A DNA stretch of 64,000 nt from Alteromonas marina (GTDB lineage Bacteria > Pseudomonadota > Gammaproteobacteria > Enterobacterales > Alteromonadaceae), in NCBI RefSeq assembly GCF_000808575.1, contig NZ_JWLW01000001.1, positions 1-64,000 of the forward strand. Reading direction: 5' to 3'. The notes under the pieces were generated by a model that was given only the letters and a program-made list of their open reading frames with translations, ran no database searches and was not told where the DNA came from. Both the position numbers and the translations under genes were made by a program. Positions 1 through 9,036 of this stretch are shown one piece after another (position 1 is the first letter of the stretch; every line of letters starts with the position of its first letter).

Positions 1-55
1 GTTTCATTAGAAAGTCAAGACGAATAAAGAATCAATAACCAATAAGTAACGCGCT

Positions 56-1339
56 GTGAGCTCTCCTTTTGTACTAAAGCCCTGTGATGCAAGGTTCACA
101 CAGGCAATTGAAAATATTGAAGTAACCATTGATGCCATTTATAACGGTGAAGGCAAGGCGTCTTCGTCAAAAAACACGGCAAACCAAGAGGAAATCGAGG
201 GTTCAACGGATGCGCGTTATGCCGCAAAGCCGCTTAGCGGATTAGGGCTTGCGGTGAAGGATTTGTTTCATATTCAAGGTTTACCGACTGCTGCGGGCAA
301 CCCAGACTGGTTGGCAACCCACTCTATAGCCGAAAATACCAATAGCTGTGTGGCGAATATACTTAAAGCAGGTGCCGTGTTTAAAGGTAAAACCATTACC
401 GATGAGTTGGCTTATAGCTTACATGGGCAAAATAAGCATTACGGAGCTCTAGTAAACCCAGTGGCACCGGCCCATATTCCGGGTGGTTCTTCGTCGGGCT
501 CTGCAGTGGCGGTTAGCGCCCACCTTGCCGACATTGGTCTTGGCACAGATACGGGCGGCTCTATTCGGGTACCGTCTAGCTACCAAGGGTTATGGGGACT
601 TCGCACAACCCATGGGGCAGTCACGTGTGACAATATGGTAGCGCTTGCGCCTTCGTTCGATACCGTAGGTTGGATGACCCGCGACCTAGACACGCTAACT
701 AAGGTTGCAAACGTTTGTCTGAATAGCGCTACGCAAAGCACAATATCAGAAGCACCAAAATTTGGTATAGCAGCACATTTGTTCGAACAAACATCTCACA
801 ACTCGCTATGTAAAACCTGGCTTGCGGCGCTTGCTGAACACAGCGACTGCATTGAGTTGTCAGAAGCACAGCTAAATTTAAATACGTTAGAAACCGCCGC
901 TACATTTCGCACCTTACAAGGCGGTGAAATTTGGCAGCAACATGGCGAATGGATTGAAGATACTCAACCCGATATCGCTGACGACATTATGTCGCGCTTG
1001 GATTGGTGTAAAACCATAACAACCCAAGATATACAACACGCAAAAGCGCAACAAACCGTGGTAATAAATAATTTAAATGCGCTATTTGAAAAAATAGATG
1101 TTTTGGTTATTCCCACAACACCCGGTGTTGCACCTCGTTGCGATGCTGATGAAACGACTCTGGCAAATGATAGAAACGCTCTGCTTGCACTTACTGCCAT
1201 AGCAGGGCTTGCGGGTTTACCCCAGCTTCATTTGCCGTTGTTTACCCTACACAACGCCCCGTGCGGATTATCGCTTGTGGGCAAAAAAGGCAACGATCTT
1301 GCACTTCTCGCGTTGGCAAAAAAGCTAACCACTCGCTAA
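56..1339 (+). CDS. Amidase-signature enzyme (HpxY/AtzF-like), probable purine-ring nitrogen hydrolase
   Basis: A 427-residue amidase-signature protein. The Ser-cisSer-Lys triad is visible: Lys68 in AVKDLF, the Gly/Ser-rich GGSSSGSA at 143-150, and the nucleophile Ser169 in GTDTGGSIR. The family hydrolyses amide or ureido bonds. An in-frame TAA lies 9 nt upstream of the GTG at 56, and no ATG occurs early in the frame, so GTG is the only reasonable start. Klebsiella hpx clusters also pair an amidase (HpxY) with the GGT-like HpxW, as here. Oxalurate resembles allophanate, the AtzF substrate, so oxalurate hydrolysis is a reasonable inference. The exact substrate is not shown by the sequence. Confidence 0.8.
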   Translation: MSSPFVLKPCDARFTQAIENIEVTIDAIYNGEGKASSSKNTANQEEIEGSTDARYAAKPLSGLGLAVKDLFHIQGLPTAAGNPDWLATHSIAENTNSCVANILKAGAVFKGKTITDELAYSLHGQNKHYGALVNPVAPAHIPGGSSSGSAVAVSAHLADIGLGTDTGGSIRVPSSYQGLWGLRTTHGAVTCDNMVALAPSFDTVGWMTRDLDTLTKVANVCLNSATQSTISEAPKFGIAAHLFEQTSHNSLCKTWLAALAEHSDCIELSEAQLNLNTLETAATFRTLQGGEIWQQHGEWIEDTQPDIADDIMSRLDWCKTITTQDIQHAKAQQTVVINNLNALFEKIDVLVIPTTPGVAPRCDADETTLANDRNALLALTAIAGLAGLPQLHLPLFTLHNAPCGLSLVGKKGNDLALLALAKKLTTR

Positions 1340-1531
1340 ACGTGCACAGTGTGCTGGCCTTATTTGAGTCACAGTTAAATCGCACTTAAATAGGGCATAA
1401 AGCGTACTATCGCATTCAAGTTGAAAGTAGAAAGCGGAAGTAAGACCTTAACTCGCGTCAATTTGCCTGGCTCTTGACTAGCTAAGGCTAAAGCTGACGG
1501 CGTGGTTGCTGATTTTTAGAAGGAAATAAAT

Positions 1532-3109
1532 ATGAGTGAAAAACCAAACATCGCGTTCACAGCCCCTCATTTTGCTGCATCGCAAGTGGGTTTAAACATA
1601 CTAGAAAAAGGCGGTACTGCGATTGAAGCTATGGTGGCGGCTGCTGCCTCTATTGCGGTTGAATACCCGCACATGAACGGTATGGGTGGCGATGGGTTTT
1701 GGCTAATTAGTGAGCCGGGCAAAAAGCCTATTGGTATTGATGCATCTGGCGTAGCAGCAAGAGGTGCAACGCCATCATTTTACGAAGGATGCGATGCCAT
1801 CCCTAGCCGTGGTGGCAAGTCTGCGTTAACTATGGCCGGCGCCGTTGCTGGTTGGAAAGCTGCCCTTGAAATTAGCCATGAATGGCAAAATGGTATGCCG
1901 TTGAGCACATTGTTCGATACGGCGATAAGTCAAGCCAATTGGGGAATTGAAGTTACGCAAAGCTTAGTGGATGCCAGCAATAAAACCTTTGATGAATTAA
2001 GCTTGGATGAAAATTTTGCCCAGTTTTTGATTAAAGGTAAGGCCCTTAAAAAAGGTAAAATACTAAAACTTACAAAGCTTTCAGAAACCTTAAAACACTT
2101 AGCAGAAAAAGGACTGGATGATTTTTACCACGGTGAATTAGCAGCAAAACTGTCTGAAGATTTGGAAGCAGCAGGCTCCCCCATTCGCCTTGAAGATTTC
2201 AACAACTATAGAGCAACAATTGTAGAGCCATTGTCAGTTTCTACCAGCAAGGGCAAGCTTTATAACCTGCCGGCCCCTACCCAAGGTGTCGCGTCGCTTA
2301 TTATTTTGGCGCTTTATGACAGAGTTCAGCATTTAGGCAACACCGACGCCGACATGGTGCACTTACTTATTGAGTGTACGAAACAAGCCTTTATTGCTCG
2401 TAACGCAAACGTAACCGACCCTTCTCGCACGCCGGTGAGTTTACAAAGCCTGCTAAGCGATAACGTGCTTGACGAGATGGTGAAAAACATTTCGTTAGAC
2501 AAAGCTCTGCCATGGCCTCATGAAGCCAAGCACGGCGATACCATTTGGATGGGCTGCTGCGATTCAGAAGGGCGCATGGTCAGCTACATACAATCGCTTT
2601 ATTGGGAATTTGGTTCGGGAATAGTAAGCCCGCAAACGGGTATTGTTTGGAACAACCGAGGTACCTCGTTCTCGCTAGACCCGAACAGTAATCAATATTT
2701 AGCGCCGGGGTTGAAACCATTCCATACATTAAACCCAGCGTTTGCAGAACTTATCGATGGTCGCCGTATAAGCTACGGCACAATGGGCGGTGAAGGTCAG
2801 CCCCAAACTCAGGCGGCACTTTTCGCTCGACATATTTACCACGGACAGCCTATCGACAAAGCGATTTCTCTTGGCCGCTGGTTACTTGGTAGAACCTGGG
2901 GCGATCAAAGTCACAATTTAAAAGCAGAGCGAGACCTAGTTGAATATGTGGGCGAGAGCTTACTGGCAAGGGGCCACGATATGGTTACGGTAGACCCTTG
3001 CAACGAACTTATGGGTCACGCTGGGGCGATTATTCGCGACACAGAAGGCACCGTGAGCGGCGCAAGCGATCCTAGAAGTGATGGTAAAGCCTATTTAGGC
3101 CATCGCTAG
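1532..3109 (+). CDS. hpxW: Gamma-glutamyltransferase-family Ntn hydrolase, probable oxamate amidohydrolase (HpxW type)
   Basis: A 525-residue protein of the gamma-glutamyltranspeptidase fold, which self-cleaves to expose an N-terminal Thr. The predicted cleavage is at Thr337 in KHGDTIWM, giving subunits of about 336 and 189 residues. No signal peptide is seen, unlike secreted Ggt enzymes, so it is probably cytoplasmic. A good Shine-Dalgarno (AAGGA) precedes the ATG. In Klebsiella pneumoniae the homologue in the purine cluster, HpxW, hydrolyses oxamate to oxalate and ammonia. The flanking amidase, ureidoglycine aminotransferase and allantoate amidohydrolase make this more likely than glutathione hydrolysis. 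The family call is firm; the oxamate role is inferred from context. Confidence 0.78.
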   Translation: MSEKPNIAFTAPHFAASQVGLNILEKGGTAIEAMVAAAASIAVEYPHMNGMGGDGFWLISEPGKKPIGIDASGVAARGATPSFYEGCDAIPSRGGKSALTMAGAVAGWKAALEISHEWQNGMPLSTLFDTAISQANWGIEVTQSLVDASNKTFDELSLDENFAQFLIKGKALKKGKILKLTKLSETLKHLAEKGLDDFYHGELAAKLSEDLEAAGSPIRLEDFNNYRATIVEPLSVSTSKGKLYNLPAPTQGVASLIILALYDRVQHLGNTDADMVHLLIECTKQAFIARNANVTDPSRTPVSLQSLLSDNVLDEMVKNISLDKALPWPHEAKHGDTIWMGCCDSEGRMVSYIQSLYWEFGSGIVSPQTGIVWNNRGTSFSLDPNSNQYLAPGLKPFHTLNPAFAELIDGRRISYGTMGGEGQPQTQAALFARHIYHGQPIDKAISLGRWLLGRTWGDQSHNLKAERDLVEYVGESLLARGHDMVTVDPCNELMGHAGAIIRDTEGTVSGASDPRSDGKAYLGHR

Positions 3110-3257
3110 TTTTTTACCGCAAGAGATGACTTTGTAAACGCACAAACTAGGGTGCGTTACCTAAGCCGCGTTTACCGCAATGGGTCTGCAAAGACGTATT
3201 TTAGTTAAACGCTTACAAAATCAAATAAACAACAATTGTTAAAGAGAAAGAAATCAC

Positions 3258-4076
3258 ATGCAGTTCTTAATGGATAACCTAACGGTTATATTATCGCTCG
3301 CAGGGACGGGCGTATTCGCTGGCATACTAGCAGGTATGCTTGGCGTAGGTGGCGGCATTGTTATAGTGCCAGTACTGTTTTTCTTATTTCAAGCCCTTGG
3401 CGTCTCGCCTGAAAGCGCCATGGTTATTGCCACGGCCACATCATTGGCAACTATCGTCCCTACGTCAGTGAGCTCTATTCGCGCTCACCATAGTAAAGGC
3501 AATGTAGATTTTGCGCTGCTTAAAGCCTGGGCCGTGTTCATTTTAATTGGCGTGCTTGCAGGTAGCTATGCGGTAACCGCGGTTAACCCCACGTTCCTGA
3601 CTTTGCTGTTTGGCATTATCGCTACCTTGTCAGCGGTTAATATGCTCATTGGCAAAAAAGATGCGCTATTTAAAGGGCTTCCAGGCCGTGCGGGTCAGTC
3701 GATTATGGCAACCTGTATTGGGTTATTTAGCTCTATGGTGGGCATTGGCGGCGGCACGCTAACTGTACCTACCCTTACATTTTGTAACTACCCAGCACAC
3801 AAAGCAGTAGGCACTGCTGCAGCGGTTGGCCTGATTATTTCGCTTCCAGCTGCGCTTACCTTGCTATTTGTAGGTGCTACACCTGCCGATGCACCCTTTG
3901 CAACTTACGGCTACGTCAATTTACTAGGTTTTGCCTGCATTGTTCCGCTTACCGTGTTATTTGCACCGGTCGGAGCAACCATTGCCAACAAGCTAAACGC
4001 AGGTTTACTTAAGAAAATCTTTGCTGTGGTTCTTATCATCACTGGCTTGCGCATGTTAGCGCAAGTGCTTATCTAG
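3258..4076 (+). CDS. TauE/SafE-family membrane exporter
   Basis: A 272-residue polytopic membrane protein with about eight hydrophobic segments. Two Gly-rich repeats, LGVGGG at 28-33 and VGIGGG near 165, are typical of the duplicated TauE/SafE (DUF81) fold. Family members export sulfite, sulfoacetate and other small organic anions. It sits between the HpxW-like and HpxJ-like genes, with only 10 bases before the next start, so it is probably cotranscribed. The neighbouring enzymes should end in oxalate, so export of oxalate or another pathway acid is an attractive inference. Nothing in the sequence shows the substrate. Confidence 0.8.
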   Translation: MQFLMDNLTVILSLAGTGVFAGILAGMLGVGGGIVIVPVLFFLFQALGVSPESAMVIATATSLATIVPTSVSSIRAHHSKGNVDFALLKAWAVFILIGVLAGSYAVTAVNPTFLTLLFGIIATLSAVNMLIGKKDALFKGLPGRAGQSIMATCIGLFSSMVGIGGGTLTVPTLTFCNYPAHKAVGTAAAVGLIISLPAALTLLFVGATPADAPFATYGYVNLLGFACIVPLTVLFAPVGATIANKLNAGLLKKIFAVVLIITGLRMLAQVLI

Positions 4077-4086
4077 GAGCGCCCAT

Positions 4087-5355
4087 ATGTCTAAAGAAGC
4101 GACTACAAGTACTTTCGCACCACTTTCTCCACCACCTCGCTTGCTAATGGGTCCGGGCCCAATTAACTGCTACCCACGTGTATTAAGTGCCATGTCTACC
4201 CAGTTAGTGGGCCAGTACGACCCGGTGATGACTGGCTATATGAATGAGGTAATGCAGCTGTACCGTGATGTTTTTAATACCAAGAACCAGCAAACTTTTC
4301 TGGTTGATGGCACATCACGAGCTGGCATTGAAGCCGTTTTGGTATCAGCGATAGAGCCGGGCGACAAAGTGCTCGTACCTATATTTGGGCGTTTTGGTCA
4401 CTTGCTTGCTGAAATTGCAGAGCGCGCTGACGCCGAAGTACACACCATAGAAGTTTCTTGGGGCGAAGTATTTACACCTGAACAAATTGAAGCCGCGGTA
4501 AAAGAAGTAAAACCTAAGCTACTTGCCATTGTGCAAGGCGATACGTCTACCACCATGCTTCAACCCCTTGAGCATATTGGTGCTATTTGTGAAGCCCACG
4601 ATGTTTTATTTTACTGTGATGCTACAGCGTCAATAGGCGGAAACCCGCTAGAGGTAGACGCATGGAAGTTAGATGCGGTATCAGTTGGCCTGCAAAAGTG
4701 TTTAGGTGGTCCTTCGGGTAGCGCTCCTATTACCCTGAGCGACAAATTTGTTAAAACCGTGCGAACTCGCCATCACGTTGAAGCCGGTATTCGCGATGCG
4801 CATCACGAGGCCGCCCGCGGCCCTAAAATTCGCTCAAACTATTTCGACTTACCGATGATCATGGATTATTGGGGCGAAGAGCGGTTAAACCACCACACAG
4901 AAGCGGCTAGCATGCTTTATTGTGCTCGTGAATGCGCGCGCCTACATTTAGAAGAAGGCCAGCAAAACGTTATCGCACGTCATAAAGTGGCTGGCGACGC
5001 CATGCTAGCGGGTATTCAGGCTATGGGGCTAGAACCATTCGGTGACCTGAAACACAAAATGTACAACGTGGTAGGTGTTCATATTCCTAACGGTGTACAC
5101 GGCGAAGAAGTTCGCGAAACCCTACTGCTGCGCTTTAATATCGAAATCGGCACCAGCTTTGGGCCATTAAAAGGTAAGATTTGGCGCATTGGCACTATGG
5201 GCTACAACGCCAGAGAAGACGCGGTACTTCACACACTTCAATCGCTTGAAACCGTACTTCGCATGCAAGGCCTTGCGCTACCTGCGGGTAAAGGGGTAGA
5301 TGCTGCACTTAGCGTTTATGCCAAGGCCAAAGCGGCAGGAGCTGCGAATGAATGA
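4087..5355 (+). CDS. pucG: (S)-ureidoglycine--glyoxylate aminotransferase (class V, PLP)
   Basis: A 422-residue class-V aminotransferase of the serine-pyruvate/alanine-glyoxylate type. It has an N-terminal MGPGPINCYP motif, Asp178 in CDAT to bind the pyridine nitrogen, and Lys204 in GLQKCLGGPSG as the PLP Schiff-base lysine. The GLQK-CLGGPSG context is that of ureidoglycine-glyoxylate aminotransferases (PucG, HpxJ), which convert ureidoglycine plus glyoxylate to oxalurate plus glycine. AGGAG lies just before the ATG. The following allantoate amidohydrolase overlaps it by 8 nt, so translational coupling is likely; that enzyme makes the labile substrate. A generic alanine-glyoxylate aminotransferase is the alternative, but context argues against it. 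Confidence 0.88.
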   Translation: MSKEATTSTFAPLSPPPRLLMGPGPINCYPRVLSAMSTQLVGQYDPVMTGYMNEVMQLYRDVFNTKNQQTFLVDGTSRAGIEAVLVSAIEPGDKVLVPIFGRFGHLLAEIAERADAEVHTIEVSWGEVFTPEQIEAAVKEVKPKLLAIVQGDTSTTMLQPLEHIGAICEAHDVLFYCDATASIGGNPLEVDAWKLDAVSVGLQKCLGGPSGSAPITLSDKFVKTVRTRHHVEAGIRDAHHEAARGPKIRSNYFDLPMIMDYWGEERLNHHTEAASMLYCARECARLHLEEGQQNVIARHKVAGDAMLAGIQAMGLEPFGDLKHKMYNVVGVHIPNGVHGEEVRETLLLRFNIEIGTSFGPLKGKIWRIGTMGYNAREDAVLHTLQSLETVLRMQGLALPAGKGVDAALSVYAKAKAAGAANE

Positions 5356-6592
5356 ATTCGCAGCATTTGCTGAATTGGCAACGCAAGTTATGGCAAGGTG
5401 CGAAACATTAGGTACCTTAAGCCAGGACGCTTCTTGTCTAGACAGGCGTTATTTGACTGAGCAACACAAACTTGCCAATCAATTGACGTCTGGCTGGATG
5501 ATTGAAGCCGGTATGACTACATGGCAAGACGCCGTTGGTAATATCTGGGGTCGCTACACATCGAGCGTGCCCAACGCGCCGCGACTAATTTTAGGCAGCC
5601 ACCTCGACACTGTACCTAATGGCGGAAAGTATGACGGAATGCTTGGCGTGGTCGCTGCTATTTCTCTGGTGGCTATGTTCGATGGTACACAAACTAAGTT
5701 CCCTTTTCACATCGACATTGTCGGTTTTTGTGACGAGGAAGGCACGCGTTTCGGCACTACGCTTTTAGGAAGCCGCGCCTTAACGGGCAAGTGGCAAGAG
5801 CAATGGCGCCACTTAAAAGATGAAGATGGCGTTAGCCTAGAGCAAGCCATGGCAAACTTTGGGCTTAATTTCGATGCAGTAAACAGTGCAACTATTTCTC
5901 GCACTGACATTTTAGGCTACATAGAGCTTCATATTGAACAAGGCCCTGTTTTAGAGCAAGAAAACCTGCCTGTGGGTGTGGTCAGTGCCATTGCTGGCGC
6001 GAAGCGCTTTAATTTTATGGTAGAAGGTATGGCTGGGCACGCCGGTACTGTGCCTATGTCTATGCGTCGTGACGCCCTATGTGCGAGTGCAGAAATGCTA
6101 CTCGCTGTTGAGAGTATTAGCTTACAACGCCCGGGAGTGGTAGCAACCGTTGGGAAAATTGAAAACGCACCTAACGGCGTAAACGTGATTTCTGGGCGCA
6201 CACGATTTTCCTTAGATATTCGAAGCGAAGATGACGATTTACGCGATTCTGTATTGGCAGAAATATTGCAAAAATTTGACGACATTGCGCAATCTAGACA
6301 AGTAGTCCTCACTCGTGAGCAAACGCATAGTGCACCTGCAGTGCATTGCGATAGCCAGTTGAAAGACGCGCTAGTTCGTGGCGTTGAGGAAAGCGGTATT
6401 GCTCCTCGAATTCTTGCATCTGGTGCAGGACATGATGCCATGGCTATTGCAGATATTAGCCCTGTGGCCATGCTCTTCACGCGCTGTAAGGGCGGTATCA
6501 GCCATCACCCTGCAGAGTCTATAACCGGTGATGATGTGGCAGCCAGTTTGTCGGTGCTTTATAGAACGATCAGTGCGCTTAAGCACGCGTAA
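5348..6592 (+). CDS. hpxK: Allantoate amidohydrolase (M20/AllC-HpxK type)
   Basis: A 414-residue M20-family metal-dependent amidohydrolase. Metal-binding motifs are GSHLDTVPNGG (His85), KYDG (Asp96), DEEGTRF (Glu130/131), the LHIEQGP segment and the C-terminal SHHPAE His. GHAGTVPM marks the dimerisation domain. It hydrolyses allantoate to ureidoglycine, ammonia and CO2. The ATG at 5348 was preferred over an in-frame ATG at 5300 because AGGAG lies 6 nt upstream and the start overlaps the previous stop as ATGAATGA. N-carbamoyl-amino-acid hydrolase or beta-ureidopropionase is the family alternative; the aminotransferase partner favours allantoate. Confidence 0.88.
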   Translation: MNEFAAFAELATQVMARCETLGTLSQDASCLDRRYLTEQHKLANQLTSGWMIEAGMTTWQDAVGNIWGRYTSSVPNAPRLILGSHLDTVPNGGKYDGMLGVVAAISLVAMFDGTQTKFPFHIDIVGFCDEEGTRFGTTLLGSRALTGKWQEQWRHLKDEDGVSLEQAMANFGLNFDAVNSATISRTDILGYIELHIEQGPVLEQENLPVGVVSAIAGAKRFNFMVEGMAGHAGTVPMSMRRDALCASAEMLLAVESISLQRPGVVATVGKIENAPNGVNVISGRTRFSLDIRSEDDDLRDSVLAEILQKFDDIAQSRQVVLTREQTHSAPAVHCDSQLKDALVRGVEESGIAPRILASGAGHDAMAIADISPVAMLFTRCKGGISHHPAESITGDDVAASLSVLYRTISALKHA

Positions 6593-6628
6593 TGTTCTTA
6601 TCAGTAAAGTTTTAATTAAGGGTTAATA

Positions 6629-6994
6629 ATGAAAATAACAAGGATTTACAACGATGAGGCGGGCAAAAGCCACTTTGGCGAAGTTGAAATACCGCTAAAA
6701 GACGGTGGCCCAATTGGGATGCTGTCAGAAAAATTTGGTGCAGATAAAATTATCTTTCGCGAAACCCCCGCAGATTATGATTTTAAATGGCACCCAGCCC
6801 CCGCGCGACAGTTGCTTTTCATTTTAAAAGGACGCGCAGAATTTACCGTGTCTAACGGCGAGCGTCATGTATTTGGGGCGGGCGACGTGCTGTTACTGGA
6901 AGATACCGAAGGTGAAGGTCACTGTTCACGGGCTATGTACAATGAAGTTCGCCACTCTATTTTTGTGACGCTAGATGAAGGGGTTACCTTTTAA
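6629..6994 (+). CDS. Small single-domain cupin protein
   Basis: A 121-residue protein made of one cupin beta-barrel. It contains a FKWHPAPARQLLFILKG segment, a Gly-rich turn GAGDVLLLEDTEGEGH, and the His residues expected around a metal site. It follows the allantoate amidohydrolase by 36 nt and precedes a strong terminator, so it is probably the last gene of this operon. It is far shorter than the bicupin ureidoglycine aminohydrolase (about 260 residues) and does not resemble AllA-type ureidoglycolate lyase, so neither name is applied. Function unknown; a small-molecule lyase or isomerase in late purine catabolism is possible. Confidence 0.72.
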   Translation: MKITRIYNDEAGKSHFGEVEIPLKDGGPIGMLSEKFGADKIIFRETPADYDFKWHPAPARQLLFILKGRAEFTVSNGERHVFGAGDVLLLEDTEGEGHCSRAMYNEVRHSIFVTLDEGVTF

Positions 6995-7017
6995 ATTGAC
7001 CTCAACACACCTTTACA

Positions 7018-7044
7018 AAATGCGCTAATTTAGCGCATTTTTTT
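7018..7044 (+). terminator. Intrinsic terminator of the amidase-cupin operon
   Basis: A 10-bp perfect stem (AAATGCGCTA with TAGCGCATTT), a 3-nt loop and a run of T residues lie 24 bases after the cupin stop codon. It closes the late purine-degradation operon before the permease promoter. Confidence 0.85.
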
Positions 7045-7149
7045 GTTTAGGCACCAAATTGGGGCTCAATCAGTTCTTTCCGCTGTACCCCCTATTCGCT
7101 AACTTCAAAAACCATAGTAAAAACAATACTTTAAAAACGCAAAACAAAG

Positions 7150-7165
7150 CAGACTAATTGGTCAA
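7150..7165. promoter_or_regulatory. RutR-like operator upstream of the xanthine/uracil permease
   Basis: The 16-mer CAGACTAATTGGTCAA, read on the minus strand as TTGACCAATTAGTCTG, matches 11 of 14 specified positions of the RutR consensus TTGACCA-N2-TGGTCAA. One half-site is perfect and the other is degraded. It lies 43 nt before the permease ATG. It is the weakest of the four copies in the window. Confidence 0.6.
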
Positions 7166-7208
7166 CATCTTGCAACCATCGAGCAACTGTCATCAAGAAA
7201 AATTGCTC

Positions 7209-8795
7209 ATGTCTTCAAATCACAGCGAATTACTTTACGACTTACATGATAGCCCGGCATTTCTTCCCTCTCTTACCGCGGCATTCCAGCATTTATTAGC
7301 GAGCTTCGTTGGTGTTATAACCCCTACTCTTATTGTTACATCAACGCTAGGCCTTACTGAATACACACCTTACCTTATTAGTATGGCGCTATTTGTTAGT
7401 GGCCTTGGCACAGCAATTCAAACAAAACGTATAGGCCCAGTAGGCAGCGGCCTTGTCGCCATTCAAGGAACTAGCTTTGCGTTCATTAGTGCGTTGATTT
7501 TGGCGGGAAACCAAGTGAAGGCGAATGGCGGAACGCCAGAAGATATTTTAGCCCTATTGTTTGGACTCACGATGGCTGGGGCATTAGTTGAAGTGGTTTT
7601 CAGCCTATTCGTAGATAAACTTAAGCGCATTATTACGCCTTTGACTACGGGTATAGTGATCACCGCTATAGGGCTTAGCTTGATAAACGTAGGTATGACC
7701 GACCTTGCAGGAGGCTTTCATGCTGCTGACTTTGCCAGCACTGAGAACTTAGCAGTCGGCCTCGGTGTACTGCTGGTTATCGTATTCTTGAACGCTTCTA
7801 CCAATCATTGGCTTCGCTTAAGCGCTATTTTTATTGGCATGGCCATAGGCGCAACGTATGTCGGCTTTACAAAAGGTCTTGATTTCTCCGGGCTCGCTTC
7901 GCTCTCACTAGTGGCAGTCCCTACCCCATTTGCTTTTGGCATAGCCTTTGACATTAACTTGTTTTTACCTATTGCGCTTATTTACTTGTTTAGCGCAATA
8001 GAAACGGCGGGAGATTTAACGGCAAACAGCCTTTTTTGCAAACAACCTGTAAGTGGCTCCGTTTATTTTGCGCGGGTGAAGGGCGGTATTTTGGGTGACG
8101 GTGTCAACTCTTTACTTGCCGGCATGTTCAACACGTTTCCAAATACCACATTTGGCCAAAACAATGGCGTTATTCAGTTAACCGGTATTGCTAGCCGAAA
8201 AGTGGGCTTTTTTGTTGCTGCGCTATTTGTTCTTATCGGCTGTTTTCCAATTGTTGGCGGGGTGCTGCAGGCTATTCCTAAGCCGGTATTAGGCGGAGCG
8301 ACTCTCGTTATGTTTGCTATGGTAGCAGTAGGCGGCTTAAAGCTTCTTGCCAGCTACGCACTTGATAGGCGCAGCAGCCTTGTAACTGCTTGCGCGCTTG
8401 GAATGGCAATAGGCGTAATGATGGTTCCAGAAGCCCTTGCCGAATTGCCAACGTGGCTAGAAAATATTCTTCTTTCCCCCGTCACATCTGCCGGCCTTAC
8501 TGCCGTAATTTTAGAACTAACGCTGCCAGGTAAAAAACCGTCGAGTAAGGCAAAAAGTTCAGATACAAAGTCACAGCTAAGCCCTGAAGACATCTCTCTT
8601 ATTTCTTCTACCAATGACGCAATCACTAGCCGTAAAAATAAAGACGCTGGCAATGCAAGACATTCTCCAAACAGGCGTAGCGATAATGACAAAAACCTAG
8701 AAGCTGTATCACTGCCTCAACCCCTTAACACAATCTTAGGCATAAAAAGGCACGCTGATAGCACACCTCCTCTATTTGGTGCAAAAATTCGTTAA
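7209..8795 (+). CDS. NCS2-family xanthine/uracil permease with extended C-terminal tail
   Basis: A 528-residue NCS2 (nucleobase:cation symporter-2) transporter with about 14 hydrophobic segments and the signature ETAGDLTANS near residue 264. The family imports xanthine, urate or uracil with protons. The ATG at 7209 was preferred over a TTG at 7158, which falls inside a putative operator. A polar, charged tail of about 88 residues follows the last membrane segment (from GKKPSSKAK, around residue 440); it is unusually long for the family and looks disordered. Context and the RutR-like site point to a purine such as xanthine or urate, but substrate cannot be read from the sequence. Confidence 0.85.
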   Translation: MSSNHSELLYDLHDSPAFLPSLTAAFQHLLASFVGVITPTLIVTSTLGLTEYTPYLISMALFVSGLGTAIQTKRIGPVGSGLVAIQGTSFAFISALILAGNQVKANGGTPEDILALLFGLTMAGALVEVVFSLFVDKLKRIITPLTTGIVITAIGLSLINVGMTDLAGGFHAADFASTENLAVGLGVLLVIVFLNASTNHWLRLSAIFIGMAIGATYVGFTKGLDFSGLASLSLVAVPTPFAFGIAFDINLFLPIALIYLFSAIETAGDLTANSLFCKQPVSGSVYFARVKGGILGDGVNSLLAGMFNTFPNTTFGQNNGVIQLTGIASRKVGFFVAALFVLIGCFPIVGGVLQAIPKPVLGGATLVMFAMVAVGGLKLLASYALDRRSSLVTACALGMAIGVMMVPEALAELPTWLENILLSPVTSAGLTAVILELTLPGKKPSSKAKSSDTKSQLSPEDISLISSTNDAITSRKNKDAGNARHSPNRRSDNDKNLEAVSLPQPLNTILGIKRHADSTPPLFGAKIR

Positions 8796-8916
8796 AAATC
8801 ACACTGATGGTGCAAGTGCTTTAAAGACATAGAGCGTTTACATAAAAATAACAATATAAGAACAACATTATATTTTTTTATCAATATAATTCAGCGACTT
8901 AAACACAGGTCAAAAC

Positions 8917-8932
8917 TTGACCAACTGGACAA
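8917..8932. promoter_or_regulatory. RutR-like operator upstream of the TonB-dependent receptor
   Basis: TTGACCAACTGGACAA matches 13 of 14 specified positions of TTGACCA-N2-TGGTCAA. It lies about 105 nt upstream of the receptor ATG, in an AT-rich leader, where a TetR-type repressor could block transcription. Confidence 0.75.
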
Positions 8933-9036
8933 GTAGTTGGCACCTATCCTGCTAACTCTCTTGCCAACGACAAGAACCATAAAAATAATTCGTTAAAAAG
9001 CCCAAAAAAAGGGCAACTAAAAATAATGAGGAAACC

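Noticed and set aside
5929..6480. 183-codon frame antisense to the allantoate amidohydrolase gene
   Set aside because: It is a shadow of a well-supported gene on the other strand and has no family resemblance. The same applies to the long antisense frames at 20457-21116 and 44974-45456.
7158..7208. TTG start that would lengthen the NCS2 permease by 17 residues
   Set aside because: The TTG lies inside the RutR-like palindrome and has no ribosome site; the ATG at 7209 gives the normal family N-terminus.
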